Shown: positions 19,095 to 28,726 of the stretch, piece by piece | Layout of the letters: each line of letters begins with the position of its first letter | How positions within the stretch are numbered: the stretch's first letter is position 1 | Origin: Candidatus Thiosymbion ectosymbiont of Catanema sp. Cochon2018 | Lineage (GTDB): Bacteria; Pseudomonadota; Gammaproteobacteria; Chromatiales; Chromatiaceae | Assembly: GCA_011392765.1 (NCBI GenBank) | Contig: WYCW01000005.1 | Span: forward strand, 62,001 to 126,000 | Length of the DNA: 64,000 nt | Direction: 5' to 3' | Notes under the pieces: generated by a model | The model's database searches: none | The model's input: the letters and a program-made list of their open reading frames with translations, nothing else | Told to the model about the DNA's origin: nothing | Position numbers and translations under genes: made by a program

Positions 19095-21437
19095 TTGCGC
19101 CCTTGCGGTTCAAAACCGGGGCTGATCGCCAACGGTTTGGGCTTTGCATCCGGTGTCGGCGTCCTGTTTCTGCTGCCGTCGCTGCCACCCTTGTGGCCTC
19201 TGCTCCTGTTCGCCGTATCGTCGGTGGTAGCGGCCTGGCGCCGGCCGTTGCTGTGGCCGTTCGCCTGTGCCCTAGTCGGCCTTCTGTGGGCCTGGATCCA
19301 GGTCTGCCAGGTCCTCTGTGCGCCCTTTCCCGAGACCCTGCTGCGCCAGGATCTGGAGCTGACCGGCAGGATTGCCGGCCTGCCGGGAAAAACAGGCAAC
19401 GGCGGTGCACAGTTTCTGTTCCAGGTCGAGCGCGCGCATGCGCAGGGACAGGCTATCAGCTTCGAAGGGCTGGTGCGCCTGAGTTGGTACCGGGATGCAC
19501 CGGCACTCAGGGCCGGTGAATACTGGCACCTGACCGCTCGCCTCAAGCTACCCCACGGCTTTGCCAATCCCGGCGGATTCGATTATGAACGCTGGCTGTT
19601 CCAGCAGGGAATCAAGGCCACGGGCTACGTCCGCGGCACGGGCGAAAACCTACGTTTAGACGCCGGTCCCGGAATCTATATCATCGCTCGTTGGCGCCAA
19701 CGGCTGCGGGAGCGTATCCGGGAGATCCTACCGGGCTCTACCGGGGGAACTCTGGTACAGGCCCTGGTTCTGGGGGACCGTTCCGGGCTGGGTCCCGAGC
19801 AATGGGAAGTCCTGACCCGTACCGGCACCAATCATCTGATTGCCATCTCCGGTCTGCACGTGGGGATGGTGGCCACCTTCCTGTTCTTTCTGTCCCGCCG
19901 GGTCTGGTCGCGCAGCGCCCGGCTGACCCTGCTGCTCGCCGCCCCGCGGGCCGGCGCGATCGCCGCCCTGGCAGGGGCGGTCGCCTACAGCGCCCTGGCC
20001 GGATTCGCCGTCTCCACCCAGCGCGCGCTGGTCATGCTGGCAGTGGTCCTGGGGGCGGTGCTGTTTTCGCGCACGGTGCGTCCGGCGAGCGGCATTGTCC
20101 TGGCCCTGGTGGGGGTCCTGATCCTGGACCCGCAGGCAATGCTTGCCTACGGCTTCTGGCTCTCCTTCGGCGCCGTGGCCGTGCTGCTCGCTGCCTTTGG
20201 ACAGCGGCTCGGGAGGGGCCGGTCCTGGGGTAACTGGGGACGGGCGCAGTGGGTCGTTGCCCTGGGGCTATTGCCGCTGTTGCTGCTCCTGTTCGGCCGG
20301 GCCTCCGTGATCGCGCCGTTGGTAAATCTGGTGGCCGTGCCCCTGTTCAGCTCGGTGTTGTTGCCGGTTGTACTGGTGGCGAGTCTGCTCGGCCTGGTGC
20401 CCGGCCTGGAGCCGCCCTTGGTCCTGACGGCGCAGGTATTGGAAGACGGATTCGGGCTGCTGGAGGCGGTCTCCGGCTGGGACTGGGCGGCGGTGACCCT
20501 GTCCTGGCGTCCGGCCTGGGTATGGGCCGGTGCCTTTGCCGGTGCGTTCCTGCTGCTGGCCCCCCGCGGGCTGCCGGGGACCTGGCTCGGATTCCTGTTC
20601 CTGCTGCCGTTGGCGCTGATCCGCCCGCCGGCGCCGAGTCCGGGTACCGCCGAGTTCACCCTGCTCGATGTGGGCCAGGGACTTGCGGCCCTGGTCCGGA
20701 CCAGTCGCCACGTCCTCGTCTATGACACGGGCCCAAAGTTTCCCAGCGGCTTCAACACCGGCGCCGCGGTCATACTCCCTTATCTCCACCATCGGGGCGT
20801 GCGGCGCATCGATACCCTCGTCATCAGCCATGCCGACCGGGATCACGCAGGGGGATTCACCGGCCTGAACGGCAAGATCTCCATCGGCCGCATCTTGAGC
20901 GGGGAGCCGGGGGAAATTCCGGGAGGACGCGCGCGTCCCTGCCTTGCCGGTGATGACTGGACCTGGGATGGAGTGGATTTCGATCTCCTCTACCCGTTTA
21001 CTGCCGGGCGCCAAGGCAACCCGAGCTCCTGCGTCCTGCGGGTGAGCATACCCGGCACCGGTTCCAGCGTCTTGCTGACCGGGGATATCGACACCAAGAT
21101 AGAGGACAGGCTGGCAGCGGCGCAGCCCGAGCGACTCGCAAGCACCATTCTGGTGGCGGGTCACCATGGCAGCAACACTTCCACGGGGACCGCCTTCTTA
21201 AAAAGGGTTGCACCAGGGTTCGTACTCTATGCCGCCGGTTATGCGAACCGCTTCGGCCTCCCCGCCATGGCAGTACGCGAGCGGGTGGCGGAACAGGGCG
21301 CCACGCAGCTCGACACCACGAGCGCGGGTGCCATTGCCTTTCGACTCGGACCCACCGGCATCAAGGGACCCTGGTCATTCCGCCAAGAGCATAGGCGCCT
21401 GTGGAGCCATCGGGTCCGGTCGATTTCGAGCCGCTAG
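19095..21437 (+). CDS. comEC: ComEC/Rec2 competence DNA-uptake channel protein
   Basis: 780 residues. The N-terminal membrane and OB-fold region (DUF4131, with an ELTGRIAGLPGK-type strand set) is followed by the Competence domain (GTNHLIAISGLHVGMVATFL at about 250) with around nine membrane helices. A C-terminal metallo-beta-lactamase-like domain follows (LLDVGQGLAALV, then SHADRDHAGG, then HHGSNTS). ComEC forms the inner-membrane channel for single-stranded DNA in natural transformation; its lactamase-like part is thought to degrade the other strand. The only early start is a TTG that lies in a repeated sequence (TTTGCGCCCTTGCGGTTCAAA), so the true N-terminus is uncertain. The stop overlaps that of phoR, which converges on it. 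Confidence 0.95.
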   Translation: MRPCGSKPGLIANGLGFASGVGVLFLLPSLPPLWPLLLFAVSSVVAAWRRPLLWPFACALVGLLWAWIQVCQVLCAPFPETLLRQDLELTGRIAGLPGKTGNGGAQFLFQVERAHAQGQAISFEGLVRLSWYRDAPALRAGEYWHLTARLKLPHGFANPGGFDYERWLFQQGIKATGYVRGTGENLRLDAGPGIYIIARWRQRLRERIREILPGSTGGTLVQALVLGDRSGLGPEQWEVLTRTGTNHLIAISGLHVGMVATFLFFLSRRVWSRSARLTLLLAAPRAGAIAALAGAVAYSALAGFAVSTQRALVMLAVVLGAVLFSRTVRPASGIVLALVGVLILDPQAMLAYGFWLSFGAVAVLLAAFGQRLGRGRSWGNWGRAQWVVALGLLPLLLLLFGRASVIAPLVNLVAVPLFSSVLLPVVLVASLLGLVPGLEPPLVLTAQVLEDGFGLLEAVSGWDWAAVTLSWRPAWVWAGAFAGAFLLLAPRGLPGTWLGFLFLLPLALIRPPAPSPGTAEFTLLDVGQGLAALVRTSRHVLVYDTGPKFPSGFNTGAAVILPYLHHRGVRRIDTLVISHADRDHAGGFTGLNGKISIGRILSGEPGEIPGGRARPCLAGDDWTWDGVDFDLLYPFTAGRQGNPSSCVLRVSIPGTGSSVLLTGDIDTKIEDRLAAAQPERLASTILVAGHHGSNTSTGTAFLKRVAPGFVLYAAGYANRFGLPAMAVRERVAEQGATQLDTTSAGAIAFRLGPTGIKGPWSFRQEHRRLWSHRVRSISSR

Positions 21438-22738
21438 CCAGACAGCTTCTCAAGTCCCGCGTCCGCGGGAAAGCGGCACGTGAAGGTGCTTCCCTGCCCC
21501 GGTTTGCTCTCGACGGTCAGCCGTGCATCGTGGCGATTCAGCACGTGCTTGACGATCGCCAGGCCCAACCCGGTTCCCCCCGAGGTCCGGGAGCGTGCCT
21601 TGTCGATGCGGTAGAAGCGTTCGGTCAGGCGCGGAACGTGTTCCTGCGCAATACCTTCACCGTTGTCCCTGACGGAGAACAGCGGCCCGCTCTCGTCCTC
21701 TCGCCAGGTGATCCGGATCCGGCTCGCCGCCGGTGTGTGTCTGACGGCATTGAGCACCAGGTTGGAGAAGGCACTGCGCAACTCGTTCCGGTTTCCCTTC
21801 AACAGCAGGTTCGGGGCGATGTCCGCAATCAGCTCATGTCCACCCTGGTCCAGCAGCCGGGCCTCGTCGAGAATCAGCTGCAGCACTTCCGGCACCTCTA
21901 CCGGCTGCAGCTGCGGTGCGGAGTCCTCCATCTCCAGCCGCGAGAGGGTGAGCAGGTCTTCGACGATGGAGCGCATGCGCTCGGCCTGACTGCTCATCAG
22001 GCGCAGCGGACGGTAGTGCTGCTCGGGCGTGAGCGGGGAATCCACCAGGTTCTCCAGAAATCCGGAGATCACTGTCAGCGGTGTCCGCAGTTCGTGCGAG
22101 GCATCGGCCACGAAGTCACGGCGGATCAGATTGAGGTGAAAGACCTCAGTAATATCACGGCCGACGACCAACCGCTGCCGTTTGCGTTCGCCGAAGGGCG
22201 TGATGCGCACGGAGAGCATGAGGGCGCGGTTGTGTTCCGGTGCCAGCTCGAGGGGCCGTACATACTCATCGGCGGCGATGAACTCCCCGAGTGGAGCCTG
22301 AGAGAGGAGTTCCGTCAGGGGTTTGCCGTCGTCTTGCGGCCAATGCACATTCATCAGCTCGGCGGCCATCGGATTCGCCCACTCGATACATCGGCGCTTG
22401 TCGAGGATAACCAGGGCGTCCGGGACCGAGATCGCCGCCTCGCGAAAGCGCCGGATGAAACGGATCTGACGCCGGCGACGTTTGCGCTCGCGCTGCTGGT
22501 GCCGGGCGGCGGAGCGGTAGATCTCCCCCCAGAGACCCTGGGGAAAAGGTGGCACCATTCGGTGGCGGCGGTGAATGAGCAATGTCAGGCGACCCAGGTA
22601 ATAGAGGTTACGCCCGAGGTAGGGTAAGAGGGTCAGGAGTACCGCCGACGTCGGGGCAAGGCCCAGCCAGGTCAAGAGCAAGGCCAGGGTCAGGGCGACC
22701 AGGAGCAACGCGACCTCGAACAGAAGGGATTCGAGCAT
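21434..22738 (-). CDS. phoR: phosphate regulon sensor histidine kinase PhoR
   Basis: 434 residues. Two N-terminal membrane helices (about 5-50) with the short loop typical of PhoR are followed by a charged linker and a PAS domain (about 90-200). The HisKA box VADASHELRTPL contains the phosphorylated His. The ATPase core has N, G1 and G2 boxes (NLVLNAVRHT, RDNGEG, GGTGLGLAIVKHV). PhoR senses phosphate supply through the Pst transporter and PhoU and phosphorylates PhoB. It is downstream of phoB with a 130-base gap that holds a short heptamer repeat. Confidence 0.97.
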   Translation of the reverse strand: MLESLLFEVALLLVALTLALLLTWLGLAPTSAVLLTLLPYLGRNLYYLGRLTLLIHRRHRMVPPFPQGLWGEIYRSAARHQQRERKRRRRQIRFIRRFREAAISVPDALVILDKRRCIEWANPMAAELMNVHWPQDDGKPLTELLSQAPLGEFIAADEYVRPLELAPEHNRALMLSVRITPFGERKRQRLVVGRDITEVFHLNLIRRDFVADASHELRTPLTVISGFLENLVDSPLTPEQHYRPLRLMSSQAERMRSIVEDLLTLSRLEMEDSAPQLQPVEVPEVLQLILDEARLLDQGGHELIADIAPNLLLKGNRNELRSAFSNLVLNAVRHTPAASRIRITWREDESGPLFSVRDNGEGIAQEHVPRLTERFYRIDKARSRTSGGTGLGLAIVKHVLNRHDARLTVESKPGQGSTFTCRFPADAGLEKLSG

Positions 22739-22819
22739 AGGTGGTCTTACGTCTGTCCCGCGGGTGCAGGAGACGAGTGGACAACATGGACCGTCTGCCC
22801 CCGCGGGTACGGGAAATAC

Positions 22820-22857
22820 TCATCATTCATCACTCATCACTCATCATTCAATCCATC
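22820..22857. repeat. short heptamer repeat between phoB and phoR
   Basis: Five near-copies of a CATCATT/CACTCAT heptamer. The word is the complement of the TGATGAA unit in the longer array at 32822-32915. Confidence 0.6.
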
Positions 22858-22869
22858 TCCCCCGCGGGC

Positions 22870-23556
22870 TCACGTCTTGTCGGAAAAGCGGTACCCCACA
22901 CCGCGGACGGTCTGCAACATGTAGTCGTGGTTGGTCGCCTCCAGGGCCCTGCGCAGGCGGCGAACATGGACATCCACCGTCCGCTCCTCCACATAGACCT
23001 GATCGCCCCAAACCTGATCGAGGAGCTGCGGGCGGCTGAATGCCCGGTCCGCGTGGGTCATGAAGAAATGCAGGAGCCGATACTCCGTGGGAGCGATATC
23101 GAGCCGCCTGCCGTCGGCACTGACCCGATGGCTGACGTTATCGATGCGCAGGCCGGAGATCTCGATCCGGTCGGCCGCCCCTTCGGGCTTGGCCCGCCGC
23201 AGCACGGCCTTGACCCGTGCGACCATCTCGCGCGGGGAGAACGGCTTGGTGATGTAATCGTCCGCCCCCGTGTCCAGCCCCTTGACGCGATCCTCCTCTT
23301 CACCCTTCGCGCTCACCATGATGATGGGCGTGGCGCGCGTGGCGGCGCTTTGTTTGAACTGCCGCGCCAGCTCCAGCCCGGAACGCCCCGGCAGCATCCA
23401 GTCGAGCAGCAGCAGGTCGGGGTTTTCGGACCCCAGAAGCTTGCGCGCCTCGTCGGCGTGACCGGCCTCGTACACACGAAAATCCGCTTCTTCGAGGGCA
23501 AATCGAATCACTTCCCGGATAGCGGGCTCATCATCGACAACCAGGACACTCGCCAT
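22870..23556 (-). CDS. phoB: phosphate regulon response regulator PhoB
   Basis: 228 residues. The receiver domain is at 1-120 (acidic pocket VVDDE, phosphorylated Asp in LLLLDWMLPG, conserved Lys in ITKPFS). A winged-helix OmpR-type output domain is at 130-228 (APTEYRLLHFFMTHADRAFS, then ERTVDVHVRRLRRAL). It activates genes for phosphate uptake when phosphorylated by PhoR. No convincing Pho box is visible in the short upstream region, which carries repeats further out. Confidence 0.98.
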   Translation of the reverse strand: MASVLVVDDEPAIREVIRFALEEADFRVYEAGHADEARKLLGSENPDLLLLDWMLPGRSGLELARQFKQSAATRATPIIMVSAKGEEEDRVKGLDTGADDYITKPFSPREMVARVKAVLRRAKPEGAADRIEISGLRIDNVSHRVSADGRRLDIAPTEYRLLHFFMTHADRAFSRPQLLDQVWGDQVYVEERTVDVHVRRLRRALEATNHDYMLQTVRGVGYRFSDKT

Positions 23557-23737
23557 AGCTGAAAATCCCCAGGTGAGGGAAAAATAAGAAACCGAGCATA
23601 GTTTATTTCCGGGAAGTTAACGAAAGATTACCGCAGCCCTTGCTCGCATCCCGCTGCAAGTCCGGCGCGTGGCGCGGGATCGGTCAGGGATGCGATCCAG
23701 GGCGAGCGCATATAAATCCTTCCGAAAACATGATCTT

Positions 23738-23897
23738 GTAGGGTGGGCAAAGCTCGTAGGATGCGGTGAGCGTGTGTTGTCCTTTTCGGACTGCACCATC
23801 GCCAGGCGCGAACCGCATCTTTGGACGGTGCGCCGTGCCCAACGAAATGCTGATGTTGGGCACGCCGGATCGTCCCTGATCCGGCTTTGCCCAACTA
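23738..23897. repeat. interspersed repeat, GGTGCGCCGTGCCCAACGAA family
   Basis: A near-copy is at 36359-36490, and shared words also occur at 60-140. The GGGCAAAGC...GCTTTGCCC ends are inverted. It occupies most of the phoB-putP gap. Confidence 0.6.
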
Positions 23898-23952
23898 CGC
23901 GCTCCGCGCCGGCGCTTGGGAGCTGGTAGCAATTTGTTGATCGATAAGAAAT

Positions 23953-25389
23953 TTATACGCGCTCACCCTGGGATGCGATCCAAATCGCCGCCAGGGAGAG
24001 CAGAAAACCGGGTACGATCTCGTAGCAGTCGAACAGGCCGCCTTCGAGCTGCTTCCACACCACCACCGTGACGCCGCCTGTGACGATGCCCGCCACTGCA
24101 CCCCGGCGGGTCATGCGCGGCCAGTAGAGGGAGAGGAGAACCACCGGGCCGAAGGCGGCGCCGAAGCCGGCCCAGGCGTAGCCCACCAGGTCCAGGATCA
24201 TAGTCCGGGGGTCCAGGGCCATGATAAAGGCCAAACCCGCAAGCACCACGACCGATCCGCGTCCCATCGCCACCAGCTCCCGCGGCCCCGCTTCTCGCCG
24301 CAACAGCGTGCGGTACAGATCCTCGGTGAAGGCAGCGGACGAGACCAGGAGCTGCGAGTCCGCCGTACTCATGATCGCCGCCAGGATAGCGGCGAGGCAA
24401 ATGCCGGCGATCACCGGGTGGAACAACAGATTCACCAGCTCGAGGAAGACCCGCTCGCGGTCGTCCGCAGCCAGCGGCGGATCCAGTACCAGGATCCCGG
24501 ATAGTCCGGCGAGCACGGCGCCGGTGAGGGTAACGGCGACCCAGGAGACGGCGATGAGGCGGGCCCGCCCGACGGCGGTGACGGACCCTATGGCCTGAAA
24601 GCGCGCCAAAATGTGGGGCTGACCGAAATAGCCGAGACCCCAGGCGGCGAGTGACAGGATTCCGACCAGGCCCAAGGCCGACCCATCCGCTTCGGTAAAG
24701 ATTCCGAACAGGTTCGGATTGACCGCCTCGATGCGCGCCAGGCCGGGCCCCAGGCCTCCGAGGTTGCCGAAGGCCATCAGCGGTACGGCCACCAGGGCCA
24801 CAGCCATGAGCAGCCCCTGCACGACATCGGTCCAGGAAACGGCGAGAAATCCGCCCACGGCGGTGTAAAGCAGGATGGTCAAGGTCCCGACCCCTACCGC
24901 CCAGAGGTAGGGCAGGCCGAACACGGACTCGAACAGCTTACCGCCCGCCACCAACCCGGAGCCCGTATAGATAAGGAAGAACAACAGGATAAAGAAGGCA
25001 CTGATGCCGCGTAACCAGCCGCTGTCGTCGCCGAAGCGGTTGGCCAGGAACTCCGGCAGAGTAATGGCATTGCCGTATGCCTCGCTACAGGCACGCAGCC
25101 GTTTTGCCACCAGCAGCCAGTTGAGCCAGGTGCCCAGCAACAGGCCCCCTGCCAGCCACAGGGATTGCAGTCCTGCGACATAGGCAAAGCCCGGCAGGCC
25201 GAGCAGCAGCCAACCGCTCATGTCGGAGGCGCCGGCGCTCAGGGCTGCGGTACCGCTGCCCAACCGTCGCCCGCCGAGGATGAAATCCGTCAGGTTCGCA
25301 GTACGCCGGAAGGCATACCAGCCGATTACCAGGACCAACGCAAAGTAGGCGACAAAGGTGAGGGCGATAATGACTGTATTTGGCTTCAT
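23953..25389 (-). CDS. putP: sodium/proline symporter
   Basis: 478 residues with about 13 membrane helices, of the solute:sodium symporter family. The N-terminus (FVAYFALVLVIGWYAFRRT, then LTDFILGGRRLG) and SAGASDMSGWLLLGLPG (the proline and sodium site region) match PutP. AAILAAIMSTADSQLLVSSA is the family signature. It imports proline with sodium as a nutrient or compatible solute. It is a single gene, with no putA beside it. An alternative is a close relative carrying another substrate. Confidence 0.93.
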   Translation of the reverse strand: MKPNTVIIALTFVAYFALVLVIGWYAFRRTANLTDFILGGRRLGSGTAALSAGASDMSGWLLLGLPGFAYVAGLQSLWLAGGLLLGTWLNWLLVAKRLRACSEAYGNAITLPEFLANRFGDDSGWLRGISAFFILLFFLIYTGSGLVAGGKLFESVFGLPYLWAVGVGTLTILLYTAVGGFLAVSWTDVVQGLLMAVALVAVPLMAFGNLGGLGPGLARIEAVNPNLFGIFTEADGSALGLVGILSLAAWGLGYFGQPHILARFQAIGSVTAVGRARLIAVSWVAVTLTGAVLAGLSGILVLDPPLAADDRERVFLELVNLLFHPVIAGICLAAILAAIMSTADSQLLVSSAAFTEDLYRTLLRREAGPRELVAMGRGSVVVLAGLAFIMALDPRTMILDLVGYAWAGFGAAFGPVVLLSLYWPRMTRRGAVAGIVTGGVTVVVWKQLEGGLFDCYEIVPGFLLSLAAIWIASQGERV

Positions 25390-25573
25390 TCCTTTTCTTC
25401 CTTTTTAACTAAAATATCACGTTCCGCAGCGCGCAAATCCGTTGCCGCCATTTCACTAAGTATCGGTTCAAAAGACAGATTGCACGTCTTAGCGATGATT
25501 GATATGCGTTACAGCCAGCGGTGAGGGATATTTGTTCACGTTATTTTTGAACCGATATTAACCAATTCCGCGA

Positions 25574-25913
25574 GGCTCTTTATGGATTCCGGACTGTTTT
25601 GGAGTGCGCCGGCAAAGCGGCGCGGTCAAATCGAACCTCCGCAACGGGGGCTTCCGGCAGCGTTTGCCGGAAACCTGGGCATCGGGTTCCACACCCGTCG
25701 CGGCGACGGCGCTTTCCCCTGGCCGCAATGCCCTGGGTTGCAACGAATACTTCGCCAAATCCAAAGCGGCGGCGGGCCGGTAGCCCATAGCAGCACCTTG
25801 GTTACACGGATCCCGCGGACTTCCGTCGATGCGGGAGTCAAGGCTGCCGCCGCACTCCAAAATGTCCGGTGTATCCTGCCTGATCGTGAGCAGTCCGGAA
25901 TCCATAAAGGGCC
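25574..25913. mobile_element. GGCTCTTTATGG MITE-like element, copy 2
   Basis: Ends GGCTCTTTATGGATTCCGGA / CCGGAATCCATAAAGGGCC. The interior is in the opposite orientation to copy 1 (18319). No target duplication is seen. It abuts the 3' end of the GT2 gene. Confidence 0.8.
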
Positions 25914-25917
25914 TTGG

Positions 25918-26637
25918 TTATAGACACGTTTTTTGAAAGAGTCTGAAAAATCCGATTCTGAGTCCGGTAGACAGATACGTTGGGACTGATTTCATAATCG
26001 ACATCTTCGAGCGTCCATACTTTCGATCCGACCAAACCACGGGGATTGTCGTATACTTGTACTTCTCGAGAATACCTTTCAAGGCCATCTCCATTCCAAT
26101 ATCGTATCCGTCGGCGGTTGGGTCGATCTCTTCCAACACCATCCTTCTATAAGCCTTGAATGAGTTAGTGATGTCACTACAGTTGGTGCGGAAAACTATT
26201 TGAAGAAACGCGTTACCCACCCGCGATACAAAGCTTTTCACCGCTGTGGAGTCAGTCGTCACTTTTGCTCCGGCCATGAACCGCGATCCAAAGACCATTT
26301 CATACCCGTCCTCTATCAGCCGGATATATGAGATCACGTCGTCGAGTGAATCACTGAAGTCGCCATTGAACGGAATAAGAATGTCCCCGGCGGCAACACT
26401 GAACCCTTTTCGTAATGCCTTCCCATACCCCGGAGGTTCCCCTCCTCTCACTGCGACCACGTTTTGGTGCGAATCCTCGAAGGATTGAAGAATCTCCCAG
26501 GTTCCGTCAGAACTGTCGTCGACTGCAACAAGTTCAAAGTCGATTTCACGTGCGGACAAATAGGCATATGCAGCACTCATAGTCGTTTCCGCATATTCCA
26601 TCTCGTTCTTGAACGGAATGATAAGCGATGTTTTCAT
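25918..26637 (-). CDS. glycosyltransferase family 2
   Basis: 239 residues from the ATG at 26637 (MKTSLIIPFKNE). It has a GT-A fold with the nucleotide-sugar strand SLIIPFKNE, the DDSSDGTWE acidic pair and the second acidic motif FNGDFSDSLDD. There is no long C-terminal membrane domain, as in dolichol-phosphate-mannose-synthase-like enzymes that act at the inner face of the membrane. The C-terminus stops at the edge of a MITE (25574-25913) and may be shortened. It follows the radical SAM gene by 32 bases and is probably cotranscribed in a polysaccharide locus. The base composition is AT-richer than the flanks. Confidence 0.85.
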   Translation of the reverse strand: MKTSLIIPFKNEMEYAETTMSAAYAYLSAREIDFELVAVDDSSDGTWEILQSFEDSHQNVVAVRGGEPPGYGKALRKGFSVAAGDILIPFNGDFSDSLDDVISYIRLIEDGYEMVFGSRFMAGAKVTTDSTAVKSFVSRVGNAFLQIVFRTNCSDITNSFKAYRRMVLEEIDPTADGYDIGMEMALKGILEKYKYTTIPVVWSDRKYGRSKMSIMKSVPTYLSTGLRIGFFRLFQKTCL

Positions 26638-26669
26638 AATCGCTCTGCGGCAATGGCCTGATGAAAAGC

Positions 26670-27800
26670 TCAATGGAAGAGACTTCTATAAATTACGTGA
26701 AACCACTGTCCTAATTTCAGTTTTACCGGAGCGATCCTTTTGCTCAAAGCGTATCCTTTCCATAAAAAATATATACTTTTAAATACATTTTTTAACGGTA
26801 AGCGTATTAATTTTCCCAACAACCGGGGATTAATCCGATATTCTACGCAAAAAGAAAAGATATATTGGAGGTTTTCCAGTTCACGCCTGTGCTTTATATT
26901 CAAACCGCTCGCACTATAAAAGCCCTTTATATCGGAATAGTTTCCTGAAAATTCACCCGTTTCTTTTGCGCGTTGAGCTAAAGCGGTGCCCGGGAAAGGC
27001 TGATAAATCGATGGGTTTGCATACCCCGGCCTCAAGGTTCTATTCAGTTCCAGGGTTTTGAAATCGTCGTCAATCGATGTTTCGGGGAGGCCCAGAATGT
27101 TTTCCGTCGCTACAAATATTCCGGCATTTTGCAGCAACCTGACACTGTTGATTGTAACGCTGTCCGTATTATTGCGTTTGAGAAGTTCTTTTCTGATTAC
27201 TTCATCCCCGGATTCCACTCCCATCCATACCGAAACACATCCGGCTTCTTTCAGAAGTGAAACCGCTTTTTCCGTAATCAATTCCGCCCTTACATTACAA
27301 GTGAATGGTAACCCTATCCTCGTTCTGTATTTCAGCGAAAACTCCTGCAGCCACTTGCTCTGCATCACAAAGATGTCATCCTCGAATTGAATAAACTGAA
27401 AAGGATGTCCGTTTTGTTCCTCTTCTATTTCCGCTATAACGTTATCGACACTGCGTCTTCTGACGCGTTTGCCGAACCCCTTGTAAATTTCATTATACGC
27501 ATGATTGAAGCAATAGGTACAATCGTACGGACATCCCCTCGAGGTAATAAAGTTTCTGATAGGGAGATCTCTTACCATGGGATAATCATCTAACAGAGCT
27601 CTGTCAGGGAATAAAATAGTGTCTATATCTTCAATCAATTTTCTGACCGGATTCTGGTAAACATTTCCTTCTCTTCTAACCCGGAAGTTAGGGGTTAAAT
27701 GGTAATCACCTCTGTCTTCGAAACGTTTCATAAAGTCAACGATTGCTTCTTCACCCTCGCCTATGCAAACCGCATCAATTACTTTATCATTATATATCAA
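26670..27800 (-). CDS. B12-binding radical SAM protein, 3' portion of an interrupted gene
   Basis: 376 residues from the first ATG, but reading continues upstream in frame (KIYPDLFSIFGGPHTTFYPQ) to an IS200-type relic at 27865. The radical SAM cluster motif CPYDCTYC is present, followed by the family's GVESGDE and NILGLPET segments. Together with the fragment at 28202-28434 it makes one B12-binding radical SAM gene of about 480 codons, of the type found in lipid, hopanoid and polysaccharide modification loci. The cobalamin-binding half is split off, so this part alone is unlikely to be fully functional. Confidence 0.8.
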   Translation of the reverse strand: MIYNDKVIDAVCIGEGEEAIVDFMKRFEDRGDYHLTPNFRVRREGNVYQNPVRKLIEDIDTILFPDRALLDDYPMVRDLPIRNFITSRGCPYDCTYCFNHAYNEIYKGFGKRVRRRSVDNVIAEIEEEQNGHPFQFIQFEDDIFVMQSKWLQEFSLKYRTRIGLPFTCNVRAELITEKAVSLLKEAGCVSVWMGVESGDEVIRKELLKRNNTDSVTINSVRLLQNAGIFVATENILGLPETSIDDDFKTLELNRTLRPGYANPSIYQPFPGTALAQRAKETGEFSGNYSDIKGFYSASGLNIKHRRELENLQYIFSFCVEYRINPRLLGKLIRLPLKNVFKSIYFLWKGYALSKRIAPVKLKLGQWFHVIYRSLFH

Positions 27801-27864
27801 TTGAGGGTAGAATGTGGTATGAGGGCCGCCAAAAATCGAAAACAGGTCGGGATAGATTTTTTTT

Positions 27865-28206
27865 ATTGTCCCAATACGTTAGTAAAAACTATGCACTTTA
27901 GTGCAAGACTTTTAGTATACTCTCATTCATGAGGTCTTACAGGAAATCATCGCATACGGTACATGACTTAAGGGTGCACCTTTGTACATTTCTTATCCTC
28001 CCGAGTTATCGGTTAGCGAGATTGTGAGATCCCTCAAAGGAAGAATTCCCCCATTTGAGGAAGCAGTATTGGGGTCGTCACTTGAGGGTGACTTTGAGTC
28101 ATTTTGGGCTGACTTTCAGTCTGAGGCGTTCAGTCGGCTTTAGCCGAAATAGCGACTTTCAGTCGCACCCCATACTATGGACTTTCAGTCCATAGTGGTT
28201 GATTTT
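27865..28206 (+). mobile_element. IS200/IS605-type relic, copy 1, inside the radical SAM gene
   Basis: This is almost base-for-base identical to 42763-43104 (one difference noticed, near 28017). It keeps the beginning of a Y1 transposase (RSYRKSSHTVHDLRVHL) and a later TnpA piece (SEIVRSLKGR) in another frame, so it is an internally deleted tnpA. Terminal hairpins are visible (TGCACTTTAGTGCA on the left; ACTATGGACTTTCAGTCCATAGT-type on the right), as used by single-strand transposases. There is no target duplication, as is usual for this family. Confidence 0.8.
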
Positions 28207-28434
28207 TCGGTTTAATTCGATATACATGTCCTGATAGGTTGTGCGTACGGAAAAGAGAATTACATCCGGACAAAAATCATCGATCTTTCTCGTTATGCCT
28301 GAAAAGCGTTTCGTGTCAACCAAGTCAACTGTATGGCCGGAATACTTTAAAGCGGCAGAAAGATAGAGTACCCCTAAGGGTACTCTTCCTATGGCGCCCT
28401 TGCCTAACAGATCATTAATAAACAGAACCTTCAT
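28202..28434 (-). pseudogene. 5' fragment of the interrupted B12-binding radical SAM gene
   Basis: It starts MKVLFINDLLGKGAIGRVPL with the GVLYLSAALKYSGHTVDLVD strand/helix of a cobalamin-binding domain, then DVILFSVRTTYQDMYIELNR before the IS200-type relic breaks the frame. The ATG at 28434 is preferred over 28461. The frame runs on into the relic and ends at 28159. Confidence 0.8.
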
Positions 28435-28487
28435 TTGCGGTACCCTCCTATTATGGGGCAATGTTTTTTATAACGTGGGCTGTAATC

Positions 28488-28617
28488 CAATGCCATTAAG
28501 TTAGTCGCTGGTTGCTTACCGGTGCGGAAGAGAGAAAACTACGAATCACGCGAATCGGCGCGAATCCGAGTTCGCGGGGATTCGCGTGATTCGTAGTTTT
28601 TCCTCTGGTTTGCCGAC
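28488..28617. repeat. CAATGCCATTAAGTTA element, right end missing
   Basis: This is the same left end and central palindrome as 11042-11194, but the terminal TAACTTAATGGCATTG is absent. Confidence 0.7.
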
Positions 28618-28726
28618 AGTCAGCATACAGCTTTAGACCGGAAAAGTTCGGATGGGGATCATGAGGTCGCAAATCAATTATCTCAGGTACTTCATATTTA
28701 TCTATGTCTTTGAATAAAAAAATAAC

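Noticed and set aside
19095-19130. Fixed comEC start at TTG 19095
   Set aside because: Kept only as a provisional start: the codon lies in a repeat, so the true N-terminus cannot be decided from sequence alone.
20268-21167. A 299-codon minus-strand frame inside comEC
   Set aside because: Complementary-strand artefact of high GC; the plus-strand ComEC motifs explain the region.
27960-28206. Repeated GACTTTCAGTC hairpins considered as a CRISPR-like or other array
   Set aside because: No regular repeats with unique spacers; the stretch is the 3' hairpin end of an IS200-type relic present twice.
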